Of a DNA stretch of 64,000 nt, positions 15,516 to 24,455 are shown piece after piece (the first letter of the stretch is position 1; every line of letters begins with the position of its first letter). Both the position numbers and the translations under genes were made by a program. Under the pieces are notes generated by a model, which worked only from the letters and a program-made list of their open reading frames with translations, ran no database searches and had not been told where the DNA came from. The stretch covers positions 4,026,501 through 4,090,500 of the forward strand of contig NZ_CP087106.1 in NCBI RefSeq assembly GCF_028583545.1, written 5' to 3'. This DNA comes from Methylobacterium sp. NMS14P (GTDB lineage: Bacteria > Pseudomonadota > Alphaproteobacteria > Rhizobiales > Beijerinckiaceae).

Positions 15516-17191
15516 GCGCAGTGGCCAGCCGGGGGAGCGCGGCCGCGCCCGGGCGCGGGCCGGGTGCGGGCAGACGGAACGGGGGCAAGGAGAACGGAAG
15601 CAAGCCCGGGTCCGGGAAGGCGCCGGGCGGCCACAATCCGTGGCTGATCGCCGGCGTGGTCGCGCTGGCGACCTTCATGGAGGTGCTCGACACCACCATC
15701 GCCAACGTGGCCCTGCGCTACATCTCGGGCGGGCTCGCGGTCGGCCCCGACGAGGCGGCCTGGGTGGTGACGAGCTACCTCGTCGCCAACGCGATCACCC
15801 TGACGGCGTCGAGCTTCCTGGCCAAGCGCTACGGCCGCAAGGCGTTCTTCATGTGGTCGGTGGCGCTGTTCACCGTGTCGTCGATCCTGTGCGGCTTCGC
15901 CTGGAGCCTGGAATCGCTGCTGCTGTTCCGGGTGATGCAGGGGCTCGGCGGCGGCGGCATGGCGCCGCTCGCGCAGTCGATCCTGGCCGATTCCTTCCCG
16001 CCGGAGAAGCGCGGCCAGGCCTTCGCGCTCTACGGGGTCGCCATCGTGGTGGCGCCGGTGATCGGCCCGACACTCGGCGGCTGGCTGTCCGACAACGCCT
16101 CCTGGCACTGGTGCTTCCTGATCAACGGGCCGGTCGGCGTCCTCGCCCTCGGGCTGATGTACTGGCTGATCGAGGACAGCGACGCGGCCAAGAAGGAGCG
16201 CCGCGCCCTGGTGCGCAAGGGCATCCGCTTCGACATCGTCGGCTTCGTGCTGGTCGCCCTGTTCCTGGGCTCGCTGGAGGTGATCCTCGACGAGGGCCAG
16301 CGGAAGGACTGGTTCGGCACCTCGACGCTGATGAACGTCTCCGGCGTGCTGATGGTCGTCTCGTTCATCGCCATGATCCCGTGGCTGCTGACGCGCGAGA
16401 ACCCGGTCGTCGACCTCCGCCTCATCGGCAACCGCCAGTTCGGCTCGTGCTTCCTGGTGATGATGTTCACCGGGGCGATCCTGATCGCCACCACGCAGTT
16501 CATCCCGCAGATCACGCAGGAATATTACGGCTACACCGCCACCCTGTCGGGCCTCGTCCTCGGCCCGGGCGGCATCGTCACGGTGGTGATGATGTTCCTC
16601 ACCGGCCGGATCTCGTCCTACGTCCAGCCGAAATGGCTGATCGCCACCGGCATGACCATCGTGGCGCTGGGGATGTACGACCTGACGCGGATCGACGGCA
16701 GCACGACCTTCGCGTTCTTCGCGTGGTCGCGGGTCTATATCGGCATCGGCCTGCCGATGGTGTTCCTGTCGATCACCTCGGCCTCGTACGAGGGGATCCG
16801 CAAGGACCAGACCGACCAGGCCTCGGCGCTGATCAACGTCGCCCGCAACGTCGGCGGCTCGATGGGCGTCTCCCTGGCGCAGAACATCCTGGCCTACCGG
16901 AGCCAGTTCCATCAGAGCCGCCTGGTGGAGAGCGTCAACCCGGCCTCGCCGGCCTACCAGGAGACCATGCGACAGGCGACGCAGTACTTCTCCGAGCACG
17001 GCTACGCCGGAATCGAGGCCCAGAACCAGGCCACGGCGTGGATCGGGAGCGTGCTCAGCACGCAGGTGGCCTACTGGGCCTACATCGACGTGTTCTGGGT
17101 GCTGGGCCTCGTCGCCGCCTGCGCGGTCCCGCTGGCCCTGAGCCTGAAGAGCGTCAAGCTCGGCGGCGGGGCGCCGGCCGGGGGGCATTGA
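15512..17191 (+). CDS. emrB: DHA2-family MFS efflux transporter (EmrB/QacA type)
   Basis: Inner-membrane proton-driven drug exporter, 559 residues and about 14 helices, partner of the preceding adaptor. Family motifs are FMEVLDTTIANVALRYI (motif D1), SSFLAKRYGRKAFF (motif A), LFRVMQGLGGGGMAPLAQ (motif B) and VVAPVIGPTLGGWLSD (motif C). The GTG start at 15512 overlaps the adaptor's stop codon (GTGA); a second GTG lies four codons in. The first 45 residues are Gly/Arg/Lys-rich and cytoplasmic. Substrate is unknown. The convergent rimM gene lies 68 bases beyond the stop. Confidence 0.92.
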   Translation: MSAVASRGSAAAPGRGPGAGRRNGGKENGSKPGSGKAPGGHNPWLIAGVVALATFMEVLDTTIANVALRYISGGLAVGPDEAAWVVTSYLVANAITLTASSFLAKRYGRKAFFMWSVALFTVSSILCGFAWSLESLLLFRVMQGLGGGGMAPLAQSILADSFPPEKRGQAFALYGVAIVVAPVIGPTLGGWLSDNASWHWCFLINGPVGVLALGLMYWLIEDSDAAKKERRALVRKGIRFDIVGFVLVALFLGSLEVILDEGQRKDWFGTSTLMNVSGVLMVVSFIAMIPWLLTRENPVVDLRLIGNRQFGSCFLVMMFTGAILIATTQFIPQITQEYYGYTATLSGLVLGPGGIVTVVMMFLTGRISSYVQPKWLIATGMTIVALGMYDLTRIDGSTTFAFFAWSRVYIGIGLPMVFLSITSASYEGIRKDQTDQASALINVARNVGGSMGVSLAQNILAYRSQFHQSRLVESVNPASPAYQETMRQATQYFSEHGYAGIEAQNQATAWIGSVLSTQVAYWAYIDVFWVLGLVAACAVPLALSLKSVKLGGGAPAGGH

Positions 17192-17259
17192 GGGCGGTCG
17201 CGGCCGGGGCGCCGCCCGGACGCCGGACGCGCCGCCGGCGCGAGGACCGGCCTTCGCCC

Positions 17260-17955
17260 CTAGCCCGGATCGTCGGCGGGCTTCTCGCCCGGCGCCGCGA
17301 ACAGGTCCTCCGGCGCGACCACGGTGACGCGGCGCTGCGCCACGTCGAGGACCGGCACGAAGGCCTTCGTGAAGGGCAGGAGCGCCGTGGCGCCGCCGTT
17401 CGGCGGTCGCAGTTCCAAGAGATCGCCGCCGCCGTAATTCGGCACGGCCACGATCGTCCCGACGAGGGTCCCGGTCTCGTCCACGGCCGCGGCGCCGATC
17501 AGGTCGGCGGCGTAGACCTCGTCGTCGTCCTCGGGCGCGTCCAGACGGTCGCGGGGAACGTACAGGGCCACGCGGTTGAGCGCCTCCGCGGCGCTGCGGC
17601 CGGAGACGCCCTTGACCCGGGCGATCAGCATGTCGGGCGACGGGCCGGGAGCGGGACGCACGTCGGCGAGCGTCAGCGTCCGGCCGTCGGCCGTCTGAAG
17701 GGTTCCGTAGCCGGCGATCGCCTGCGGATCGCCGGTGTAGGATTTGAGCCGGACCTCGCCGTTGAGGCCGTGCGCCCGCCCGAACTCGCCCAGCAGGACG
17801 AGGTCGGGATCGGGCGGCACGGGCAGCGGCGCCGGCCTGGGGGCCGGTGCCTTGGGCGAGGTCGCCGCGTCGGGCGCGATCTTGCCGATCGCCGAGCTCG
17901 TGCGGCCTCGGCGGCCGCCGTCGCGGGAGGTGGGCCCTGCGGGGCGGCGCGCCAT
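17260..17955 (-). CDS. rimM: Ribosome maturation factor RimM
   Basis: Assists 30S subunit maturation by binding S19 and the 16S head. 231 residues, longer than the usual 165-180 because of a disordered Pro/Ala/Arg N-terminus of about 50 residues. The RimM N-terminal barrel begins at [20 protein letters not shown] (residues 52-71). The PRC-like C-terminal barrel contains [12 protein letters not shown] and [12 protein letters not shown]. The gene is the last of the ffh-aroQ-rpsP-rimM block; trmD, which normally follows, is instead on the other strand at 23.7 kb. Confidence 0.93.
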   Translation of the reverse strand: MARRPAGPTSRDGGRRGRTSSAIGKIAPDAATSPKAPAPRPAPLPVPPDPDLVLLGEFGRAHGLNGEVRLKSYTGDPQAIAGYGTLQTADGRTLTLADVRPAPGPSPDMLIARVKGVSGRSAAEALNRVALYVPRDRLDAPEDDDEVYAADLIGAAAVDETGTLVGTIVAVPNYGGGDLLELRPPNGGATALLPFTKAFVPVLDVAQRRVTVVAPEDLFAAPGEKPADDPG

Positions 17956-17967
17956 GACCGGAGCGCC

Positions 17968-18330
17968 TTACGCGGCAGCGTCCTCGGCGGGGGCGGCGGC
18001 CTTCTCGGCGCGCTTGGCGGCGCGCTCCTTGGCCTTCTCGCCCGGCTCGGCCTTCTGCGGGTTGTTGCGGGTCGGGCGCTTGGCGAGGCCCGCCTGGTCG
18101 AGGAAGCGCAGGACGCGGTCGGTCGGCTGCGCGCCCTTGGCGAGCCAGCTCTGGATCTTCTCGTTGTCGAGCACGATGCGGGCCGGATCGTCCTTGGCCT
18201 TCATCGGGTCGTAGGCGCCGACCTTGTCGATGAAGCGGCCGTCGCGCGGGGCGCGGGCGTCGGCGACGACGATGCGGTAATAGGGGCGCTTCTTGGCGCC
18301 GCCGCGGGTGAGACGGATCTTGAGGGCCAT
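17968..18330 (-). CDS. rpsP: 30S ribosomal protein S16
   Basis: 120 residues; the conserved start [20 protein letters not shown] is diagnostic, followed by [18 protein letters not shown] and the block ending in [15 protein letters not shown] sequence. The C-terminus carries an Ala/Lys/Glu-rich tail, common in alphaproteobacterial S16. It lies 7 bases downstream of aroQ and 12 bases upstream of rimM on the same strand, so the genes are probably co-transcribed. Confidence 0.96.
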   Translation of the reverse strand: MALKIRLTRGGAKKRPYYRIVVADARAPRDGRFIDKVGAYDPMKAKDDPARIVLDNEKIQSWLAKGAQPTDRVLRFLDQAGLAKRPTRNNPQKAEPGEKAKERAAKRAEKAAAPAEDAAA

Positions 18331-18337
18331 GGTCTGA

Positions 18338-18670
18338 CTACTTTCGCTGTTGCTCGATCTGGGACTCGTGGTCCGCCTTGATCGACTGGTGGTGCCGAAT
18401 GACTTCCTTGACCACGAAGGCCAGAAACTTCTCGGCGAAGTCGGGGTCGAGCTTGGCCTCGACCGCGAGCTTGCGGAGCCGGGCGACCTGACGGGCCTCC
18501 CGGTCCGGATCGGAAGGGGGGATCCCCTTTCGGGCCTTGAGCTCGCCGACCCGCTGCGTGCAGCGGAAACGCTCGGCGAGGAGGTGGATCAGCGCCGCAT
18601 CGAAGTTGTCGATGCTGTCCCGCAGGCGCGCGAGTTCGGGATCGACGGCCTGGGCCGCGAGCACGCTCAT
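18338..18670 (-). CDS. aroQ: Chorismate mutase, monofunctional AroQ type
   Basis: Converts chorismate to prephenate at the branch to phenylalanine and tyrosine. 110 residues, all-helical AroQ fold: [23 protein letters not shown] (helix 1 with the active-site Arg region), then the [10 protein letters not shown] block with the catalytic Lys, and [20 protein letters not shown] with the terminal helix. The start codon overlaps the ffh stop by 4 bases, which implies translational coupling. PheA, the next enzyme, is 41 kb away at 59.4 kb. Confidence 0.93.
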   Translation of the reverse strand: MSVLAAQAVDPELARLRDSIDNFDAALIHLLAERFRCTQRVGELKARKGIPPSDPDREARQVARLRKLAVEAKLDPDFAEKFLAFVVKEVIRHHQSIKADHESQIEQQRK

Positions 18671-20238
18671 TTCTTCTTCCCCGGCATGAACCCGCCGAGA
18701 CCCGGCAGCTTCGGACCGCCGAGGCCCGGAAGCCCCGGGATCTTGGGCATCCCGCCCCCGCCCAGGCCCGGCGGCATCGGCGGCAGCTTGCCGCCGAACT
18801 GCTTCTCGAGCTGCGCGATCTGCTCCGGCGTCGGCTCCGGCATGCCGGGCGGGAGACCGGGCATGCCGCCGCCCATCCCGCCCATCCCGCCGCCGCCGAG
18901 GCCGAACATCGAGCCGAGCGCCTGCCCGATCCCGCGCTTGCCCTGGCCCATCGCCTTCATCATGTCGGCCATGGTCCGGTGCATCTTCAGGAGCTTGTTG
19001 ATCTCCGAGACGTCGACCCCCGAGCCCGCCGCGATGCGCTTCTTGCGGCTGTTCTTGAGGAGGTCGGGGTTCTTCCGCTCCTGCGGGGTCATCGACGAGA
19101 TGATCGCCCGCTGGCGCTTGAACATCTTCTCGTCGAGGTTGGCGCCCTCGACCTGCTTCTTGATCTGGCCCATCCCGGGCAGCATGCCCATCAGGCCGCC
19201 GATGCCGCCCATCTTCTCCATCTGGGCGAGCTGCATGGAGAGATCCTCCAGGTCGAACTTGCCCTTGCGCATCTTCTCCGCGGTGCGGAGCGCCTGCTCG
19301 TGGTCGATGGTCTCGGCGGCCTTCTCGACGAGCGAGACGATGTCGCCCATGCCGAGGATGCGGTTGGCGACGCGGGCCGGGTGGAACTCTTCCAGCGCGT
19401 CGACCTTCTCGCCGACGCCGACCAGCTTGATCGGCTTGCCGGTGACGGCGCGCATCGACAGCGCCGCGCCGCCGCGGGAATCGCCGTCCATGCGGGTCAG
19501 CACGATGCCGGTGACGCCGAGCCGCTCGTCGAAGGCGCGGGCGGTGTTGACGGCGTCCTGACCGGTGAGCGCGTCGGCGACCAGCAGCACCTCGTGGGGC
19601 CTCGTCGCGGCCTTCACCTCGGCGGCCTCGGCCATCAGGCCCTCGTCCACCGTGGTGCGGCCGGCGGTGTCGAGCATCACCACGTCGAAGCCGCCGAGAC
19701 GGGCGGCGTCCATGGCGCGCTTGGCGATCTGCACCGCCGACTGGCCGGCGACGATCGGCAGGGACTCGACGCCGACCTGCTTGGCCAGCACCGCGAGCTG
19801 CTCCATGGCGGCCGGGCGGCGGGTGTCGAGGGAGGCGAGCAGCACCTTGCGCTTCTCGCGGTCGGCGAGGCGCCGGGCGATCTTGGCCGTGGTGGTGGTC
19901 TTGCCCGAGCCCTGCAGGCCGACCATCAGGATCGGCACCGGGGCGGGGGCGTTGAGATCGACGGTCTCGGCGTCGGTGCCGAGCATCGCCACGAGCTCGT
20001 CGTTGACGATCTTCACGACCATCTGGCCGGGCGTCACCGACTTGAGCACGACGGCGCCGACGGCCTTCTCCTTCACCCGGTCGGTGAAGCCGCGGACCAC
20101 CTCGAGGGCGACGTCGGCCTCCAGGAGGGCGCGGCGCACCTCGCGCATGGCGGCGGTGACGTCGGCCTCGGTCAGGGCACCGCGACGGGTGAGCCCCGAG
20201 AGGATGCCTGAGAGGCGGTCGGACAGGCCTTCGAACAT
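18667..20238 (-). CDS. ffh: Signal recognition particle protein Ffh
   Basis: SRP54-type GTPase that binds signal sequences and 4.5S RNA and delivers ribosomes to FtsY. 523 residues. The NG domain has GLQGSGKTTTTAKIARRLAD (G1, about residue 107), DTAGRTT (G3), TRMDGDSRGG (G4) and GVGEKVDALEEFHP. The methionine-rich M domain spans about residues 300-430. The C-terminus is a Gly/Pro/Met tail with repeated GLGG and PGLPG units, longer than in E. coli. It overlaps aroQ by 4 bases. Confidence 0.97.
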   Translation of the reverse strand: MFEGLSDRLSGILSGLTRRGALTEADVTAAMREVRRALLEADVALEVVRGFTDRVKEKAVGAVVLKSVTPGQMVVKIVNDELVAMLGTDAETVDLNAPAPVPILMVGLQGSGKTTTTAKIARRLADREKRKVLLASLDTRRPAAMEQLAVLAKQVGVESLPIVAGQSAVQIAKRAMDAARLGGFDVVMLDTAGRTTVDEGLMAEAAEVKAATRPHEVLLVADALTGQDAVNTARAFDERLGVTGIVLTRMDGDSRGGAALSMRAVTGKPIKLVGVGEKVDALEEFHPARVANRILGMGDIVSLVEKAAETIDHEQALRTAEKMRKGKFDLEDLSMQLAQMEKMGGIGGLMGMLPGMGQIKKQVEGANLDEKMFKRQRAIISSMTPQERKNPDLLKNSRKKRIAAGSGVDVSEINKLLKMHRTMADMMKAMGQGKRGIGQALGSMFGLGGGGMGGMGGGMPGLPPGMPEPTPEQIAQLEKQFGGKLPPMPPGLGGGGMPKIPGLPGLGGPKLPGLGGFMPGKKK

Positions 20239-20256
20239 GTTCCTGACGCCCCGCCG

Positions 20257-20475
20257 TTACTGCTCGAGCCCGGCGCGCTCGACGCGGCGCGCCTGGAGGG
20301 CGGCCTCGAAGCCGCGCACGGCCTTGGCGAACTTGTCCCGGCATTCCGGGTTGCAGAAGCCGACCACGGCGCCGTTGTAGAGCGTCAGCGAGTCGGCCGA
20401 GATCGGCTTGCCCGACCACGGGCAGGTCTCGTTGATCGCGTCCTCGATCTTCAACGCTTCTTGATCTCGCGTCAT
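20257..20475 (-). CDS. Small zinc-ribbon/YHS-like protein
   Basis: A 72-residue protein with a Cys pair arrangement, TCPWSGKPI and then GFCNPECRDKF, about 25 residues apart; the spacing and the NPECRDKF block resemble YHS/TRASH-type metal-binding modules. Such proteins are seen in Rhizobiales, but I know no function. The ATG at 20475 is chosen over longer in-frame starts because it begins just before the conserved region. It lies 18 bases upstream of ffh on the same strand. Confidence 0.72.
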   Translation of the reverse strand: MTRDQEALKIEDAINETCPWSGKPISADSLTLYNGAVVGFCNPECRDKFAKAVRGFEAALQARRVERAGLEQ

Positions 20476-20774
20476 GCGGGTGCCTCGGCCGGCGGATCCC
20501 GTCATCGCCCATCGGCCAACACCCATCGCGCCCGAGGGCGCACACGCGCTGTCGGGCGTTGACCTCCGGCCTCGAGGGCCAGTCGGCTTGGCGTCGGTCG
20601 ATCGGCAACGGATCGGGAGGCCGGGGCGTAGCGGCAGCCGGCCGGAAAGTCAATTTTTCGGCCCGCCGGGCGCCGCAACGGTGCCAGAACGGGCCGCCGA
20701 TCGGTGTTAACCTTTACCGATCGTTAAGCATGTTGGGATTGTCTTCGGGCCATATTCGCTCAGGACGCCCGCCG
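20476..20774. other. Divergent intergenic region
   Basis: About 300 bases between two divergent genes. The right end has an AT-richer stretch, GTTAACCTTTACCGATCGTTAAGC at 20706-20729, read here in pieces: TTAA at 20707 and again at 20724, 13 bases apart. The spacing does not fit CtrA. An ATG at 20730 begins a 15-codon upstream extension of the coiled-coil gene. Confidence 0.3.
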
Positions 20775-21404
20775 ATGTCGGAACCCGCCCGCTCTCACTC
20801 GCCGACCGAGTCCGGCAGCTTTCCCACGACCGGTCCGCTCCGCGACTGGCTGACGGCGATGAAGGCCCAGGCGCCGGCCGAGGCCCGCGGCGAGGCGCGG
20901 CCGGCTGAGGTTCTGCCCGAGGCGAAGCGGCCCCGCGGCGCCGAGGCGGCGTGGTCGCCCCGCGTCGTTCCGGGCCCCGAGGCCCCGCGGGGCGCGGCCG
21001 AGGATCCCGACATCGCCGAGCTGATGGCCGAGAACCTGATGCTGAAGGCCAAGCTCCGCGTGGAGGCCGAGCGCCAGGACGAGCTGCAGGCCATCCTGGC
21101 CGACGAGATCCGGACCCTGCGCGAGCATATCCGCGACGAGATCGGCTCCCTGGAGGATCTCCGGGCCGAGCAGGAGGACGTCCGCGTCGAACGCGAGGAG
21201 TTCCGCGGGGAGCGGGAGCGCTTCCGGGCCGAGCGCGAGGAGCTGCGCGCCGAGCGGGACCGGGCAATCGCGGAGCGGGACGCCCTGCGGGCCGAGCGGC
21301 TGACCCTGGCCGGCGAGCGCGACGCCCTGCGCGAGGAGCGCGACCTGTGGCGCGCCCGGACCGAGGCGCTCGCCCAGCCGCTGTTCCAGTCCCAGCGGCG
21401 CTGA
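20775..21404 (+). CDS. Coiled-coil protein, unknown
   Basis: A 209-residue protein. The first 75 residues are Pro/Ala/Arg-rich and disordered. From about residue 76 onward it is a continuous coiled coil with heptad-like Arg/Glu repeats: EREEFRGERERFRAEREELR and ERDALRAERL-type units. No transmembrane segment or catalytic motif. The start could also be the ATG at 20730, 15 codons upstream. Such proteins are often structural or scaffold-like, but nothing here fixes a role. Followed by a clear hairpin at 21441. Confidence 0.6.
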   Translation: MSEPARSHSPTESGSFPTTGPLRDWLTAMKAQAPAEARGEARPAEVLPEAKRPRGAEAAWSPRVVPGPEAPRGAAEDPDIAELMAENLMLKAKLRVEAERQDELQAILADEIRTLREHIRDEIGSLEDLRAEQEDVRVEREEFRGERERFRAEREELRAERDRAIAERDALRAERLTLAGERDALREERDLWRARTEALAQPLFQSQRR

Positions 21405-21440
21405 GCGACGCCGACCGCATTTCCGGACCCTGAAACGCCG

Positions 21441-21466
21441 AAGGGCCACCCGAGAGGGTGGCCCTT
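21441..21466. terminator. Bidirectional hairpin terminator
   Basis: AAGGGCCACCC-GAGA-GGGTGGCCCTT is a perfect 11-base stem with a tetraloop. It is 37 bases after the coiled-coil stop on the plus strand and about 60 bases beyond the micro-ORF stop on the minus strand. T-tracts are short on both sides. Confidence 0.7.
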
Positions 21467-21524
21467 CCATTGCCGAACCGTGCTGTCCGGCGGAACTGTC
21501 CCGAGATCGGGTCTCTGACGCGTC

Positions 21525-21596
21525 TTAGAGCGACGCGCCGGAGGCGACGGTCCAGGTCCGATGAGCCGAGACACACGGCTGATGACAATGAGACAC
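21525..21596 (-). CDS. Candidate 23-residue micro-ORF
   Basis: GTG start at 21596 and TAA at 21525 encode a 23-residue peptide beginning MSHCHQPCVSAHRTW. A 14-base perfect Shine-Dalgarno sits 7 bases (GGAGG to GTG) upstream. The peptide has two Cys and three His in its first 12 residues. The unit is flanked by a plausible promoter and a strong hairpin, so a stand-alone RNA of about 190 nt is likely. It could be a leader peptide, a small regulatory RNA, or a ribosome-titrating RNA; no gene lies downstream on the same strand to be attenuated. Translation is inferred from the ribosome site alone. Confidence 0.5.
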   Translation of the reverse strand: MSHCHQPCVSAHRTWTVASGASL

Positions 21597-21597
21597 T

Positions 21598-21611
21598 GGA
21601 TCACCTCCTTT
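21598..21611 (-). promoter_or_regulatory. Extended Shine-Dalgarno AAAGGAGGTGATCC
   Basis: Reading the minus strand, 14 bases are exactly complementary to the 3' end of 16S rRNA (GGATCACCTCCTTT). Such a complete match is rare; most ribosome sites in this window match 4-6 bases. It serves the GTG at 21596. Confidence 0.75.
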
Positions 21612-21632
21612 CGTTGGTTGCGGGTGAAGCGA

Positions 21633-21661
21633 AGGTAGGTGGCCGCGCCCGGCTTGTGAAG
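21633..21661 (-). promoter_or_regulatory. Candidate promoter of micro-ORF RNA
   Basis: On the minus strand CTTCAC (21661-21656), a 17-base spacer and CTACCT (21638-21633) resemble an alphaproteobacterial housekeeping promoter. It would start an RNA near 21626, shortly before the extended ribosome site. Confidence 0.35.
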
Positions 21662-21724
21662 CCCCGCGCCTGCGCCCGTTTGTCCTCCCCGGCCCGGCGC
21701 TTCCCCGTCCCGGCGGCCGGGCGT

Positions 21725-22858
21725 ATGACGGGCGCCCCGAGGTCTGCCCGAACCGCCTTGAACGCGCCCTTCGCCAACCCGCCGCGCCCCGCCGACGAGG
21801 CCGCGCTCGATCCCGACGCGATGCGCCAGCCGCTCGGCAACGCGTGGTACTGCGTCGGGCAGTCCCGGAGCCTCGGCAGGGCGGGCGGCCGGTCGGCCCT
21901 GCGGGCCGTGGCGCTGAACGGCGAGCAGATCGTGCTGGGCCGCGCCCCCGACGGCACGCCCTTCGCGCTGCGCGACCGCTGCCCCCACCGCGGCATGGCC
22001 CTGTCGAAGGGCCGCTTCGACGGCGACACCCTGATGTGCCCGTTCCACGGCTGGCGCTTCGGCACCGACGGGCGCTGCCGCGACGTCCCGACCCTGTCGG
22101 AGCACGACGCCGCCGACTTCTCGCGCATCCAGGTGCAGCGCTTCCCCGTGCGGGAGAGCGCCGGCTTCCTCTGGGTCAACCCGCATCTCGGCCCGGCCGC
22201 CGGCGCGGTGCCGGAGGTGCCGGCGCTGGATTTCGAGCCGGCCGGCTCCCTCGTGGTCGAGCTGGAGGTCGAGGCCTCCTTCGACCTGACGACGCTGAGC
22301 CTCGTCGATCCCGGGCACGTCGCCTTCGTCCACGATTCGTGGTGGTTCCGGCCCTCGAAGCAGCTCCGCGAGAAGGTGAAGACATTCCAGCCGGTGCCCC
22401 ACGGCTTCGTGATGACGAGCCACGCGACCACGACGAGCTCGCCGGTCTACCGCCTGCTCGGCGGCGTCCCCGAGGTCGAGATCGAGTTCCGCCTGCCCGG
22501 CGTGCGGCTGGAGCGCATCCGCGCGGGGGCGAAGCGGGTGGCGAACTACACCTTCGCGACGCCGCTGACGCCGGACCGGACGCTGCTCACCAACGCCCTC
22601 TACTGGAGCATGCCGGCCCTGAACCTGCTCAGACCGGTCGCGCACCCGCTGATGCGGCAGTTCCTGACCCAGGACCAGCAGGTGCTCCAGCACGCGCAGG
22701 ACGGGCTCGACCGCAAGCCCACCATGGTGCTGTTCGGCCAGGGCGACCTGCCCTCGCAATGGTATTTCCGGCTGAAGCGCGAGGCCCTGGAATCGGCTCG
22801 CGACGGGCGCCCGTTCGTCAACCCGCTGGAGCGCCGCGAGCTGCGCTGGCGCTCCTGA
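21725..22858 (+). CDS. Rieske-type aromatic ring-hydroxylating oxygenase, alpha subunit
   Basis: A 377-residue oxygenase component. The Rieske [2Fe-2S] motif CPHRG...CPFHGWRF has the C-x-H-(16)-C-x2-H pattern, near residues 86-108. The mononuclear iron site is suggested by [12 protein letters not shown] near residues 196-207. It resembles VanA/PobA-type single-component-like oxygenases that demethylate or hydroxylate aromatic or lipid substrates. No reductase gene is adjacent, so electrons must come from elsewhere. The ATG at 21725 has only a weak ribosome site; a later ATG at 21821 directly before the Rieske region is an alternative start. Confidence 0.85.
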   Translation: MTGAPRSARTALNAPFANPPRPADEAALDPDAMRQPLGNAWYCVGQSRSLGRAGGRSALRAVALNGEQIVLGRAPDGTPFALRDRCPHRGMALSKGRFDGDTLMCPFHGWRFGTDGRCRDVPTLSEHDAADFSRIQVQRFPVRESAGFLWVNPHLGPAAGAVPEVPALDFEPAGSLVVELEVEASFDLTTLSLVDPGHVAFVHDSWWFRPSKQLREKVKTFQPVPHGFVMTSHATTTSSPVYRLLGGVPEVEIEFRLPGVRLERIRAGAKRVANYTFATPLTPDRTLLTNALYWSMPALNLLRPVAHPLMRQFLTQDQQVLQHAQDGLDRKPTMVLFGQGDLPSQWYFRLKREALESARDGRPFVNPLERRELRWRS

Positions 22859-22865
22859 GGCGCCA

Positions 22866-23624
22866 CTACCGCGCCGTCGCGTCGTCGCGGCAGGGGCGGA
22901 CCGTCTCCGGCCTCGGGCGGGCGTCCGGCGCGGGCGCCGCGAACACCGCCAGGTAGGCCCCGTCCGCGAGCGGCTGGAAGCCGGTCTCGCGGTAGCCCGC
23001 GGCGGCGAGCTCGCAGCGCAGGAGCGCCGGCGGTGTGCCGTGCCGGGAGGGAACGGCGTCGGCATCGACGATCCCGACCCGGCCGCCCGGGCGCATCGCG
23101 GCGGCGAGGTTGTGGAGCAGACCGAAGGGCTGGGTGATCTCGTGGTACATGTGGACGAGGATCGCCGCGTCGACCGAGGCCGGGGGCAGGCGCGGGTCGT
23201 GCGGCTCGCCGCGCACGACCGTGACGTTCCCGAGCGGCCGCACCCGCGTCTCCAGGGCCGCCAGGTAGGACGGCGTCACGTCCTCGGCGAGCACGCGCCC
23301 GCGCGGCCCGACCCGGGGGCTCAGCCGCACCGCGTAGTAGCCGCTGCCGGCACCGATATCCGCCACCGTCTCGCCGGGCGCGATGCCCATCCCCCTGGCG
23401 ACCTGCTCGAACTCGCCGGCCCTGTCGCGCTCGGCCTCCGAGGACCAGCGCGGCGCGACGATCTCGGCCACGGGCCGGTCGGGCCTGGGGAAGGCGGCGG
23501 CGGGCGCACCCGGGGGCGCCAGGGGCTCGGCGGCGCGGACCGGGCCGGCCAATGCGGCAATGGCCGCGGCAGTGGCGGCAGTGGCGGCAGCGAGGAGGGC
23601 GAGGGCGCGGATCATGGCCGACAA
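22866..23624 (-). CDS. Exported class I SAM-dependent methyltransferase
   Basis: A 252-residue protein. The SAM-binding motif [15 protein letters not shown] lies near residues 88-102, and later blocks ([25 protein letters not shown]) fit class I methyltransferases. The first 31 residues, [18 protein letters not shown] and onward to VRAAEP, form a clear signal peptide, so the enzyme is predicted to be periplasmic. SAM is not normally available there, which makes the function unclear. A start at residue 4 (MIRAL) is also possible. It is convergent with the Rieske gene (8 bases apart). Confidence 0.8.
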   Translation of the reverse strand: MSAMIRALALLAAATAATAAAIAALAGPVRAAEPLAPPGAPAAAFPRPDRPVAEIVAPRWSSEAERDRAGEFEQVARGMGIAPGETVADIGAGSGYYAVRLSPRVGPRGRVLAEDVTPSYLAALETRVRPLGNVTVVRGEPHDPRLPPASVDAAILVHMYHEITQPFGLLHNLAAAMRPGGRVGIVDADAVPSRHGTPPALLRCELAAAGYRETGFQPLADGAYLAVFAAPAPDARPRPETVRPCRDDATAR

Positions 23625-23690
23625 CCCGCCGGGCGCGACGGCGGTGCCGGGCCCGTTGACCGTGCCGCACCCCGCGCGCCATCAAGCGCC

Positions 23691-24455
23691 ATGACGCGCG
23701 CGGACACGCCCTGGCGGGCCACGATCCTCACCCTCTACCCGGAGATGTTCCCGGGCCCGCTGGGCGTGTCCCTGTCGGGCGACGCCCTGGCGCGGGGCGA
23801 CTGGATCCTGGAGGCCCGCAACATCCGCGAGCACGGCCTCGGCCGCCACCGCTCGGTCGACGACACGCCGGCCGGCGGCGGGGCCGGGATGGTCCTGCGC
23901 TGCGACGTGCTCGGCGCCGCCATCGACGCCGCGGCCGTCGACGCCGCGACCAGGGCCGACGACCCGCGCCCGCGCCTGCTGATGTCGCCCCGCGGCCGGC
24001 CGCTCACCCAGGCCCGCGTGCGCGACCTCGCGGCGGGACCGGGCGCGCTGATCGTCTGCGGCCGCTTCGAGGGCGTCGACGAGCGCGTGATCGCCGGGCG
24101 CGGCCTCGAGGAGGTCTCGATCGGCGACTACGTGCTGTCGGGCGGCGAGATCGCCGCCCTGGTGGTGCTGGACGCCTGCGTGCGCCTCCTGCCCGGCGTG
24201 ATGGGCAAGATGGAATCCGGCGTCGAGGAGAGCTTCGAGGGCGGGCTCCTCGAGTACCCGCACTACACGCGCCCCCGCGACTGGGAGGGCCGCGCGATCC
24301 CCGATGTCCTCTCCGGCGGCAACCACGCCGCCATCGCCCGCTGGCGGCGGGCGGAGGCCGAGCGGATCACCGCCGAGCGGCGCCCGGACCTGCGCGGCGG
24401 GACTGTCGCCGGTCAGGCCGGCTCGAGGTCGATCACCGGGCCGTCGCGGTCGTAA
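23691..24455 (+). CDS. trmD: tRNA (guanine37-N1)-methyltransferase TrmD
   Basis: Methylates G37 next to the anticodon of tRNAs with 36-G. 254 residues. Family blocks are [19 protein letters not shown] at the start, [19 protein letters not shown], the trefoil-knot SAM loop [16 protein letters not shown] near residue 120, and [20 protein letters not shown] near residue 145. The C-terminus after ERRPDL is a short non-conserved tail that overlaps the small membrane gene on the opposite strand by 43 bases. The gene is separated from rimM, its usual operon neighbour, and reads in the opposite direction. Confidence 0.95.
   Translation: MTRADTPWRATILTLYPEMFPGPLGVSLSGDALARGDWILEARNIREHGLGRHRSVDDTPAGGGAGMVLRCDVLGAAIDAAAVDAATRADDPRPRLLMSPRGRPLTQARVRDLAAGPGALIVCGRFEGVDERVIAGRGLEEVSIGDYVLSGGEIAALVVLDACVRLLPGVMGKMESGVEESFEGGLLEYPHYTRPRDWEGRAIPDVLSGGNHAAIARWRRAEAERITAERRPDLRGGTVAGQAGSRSITGPSRS

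Noticed and set aside
21597..21611. Fragment of a 16S rRNA gene
   Set aside because: Only about 15 bases match; no flanking rRNA sequence. Better explained as a Shine-Dalgarno on the opposite strand.
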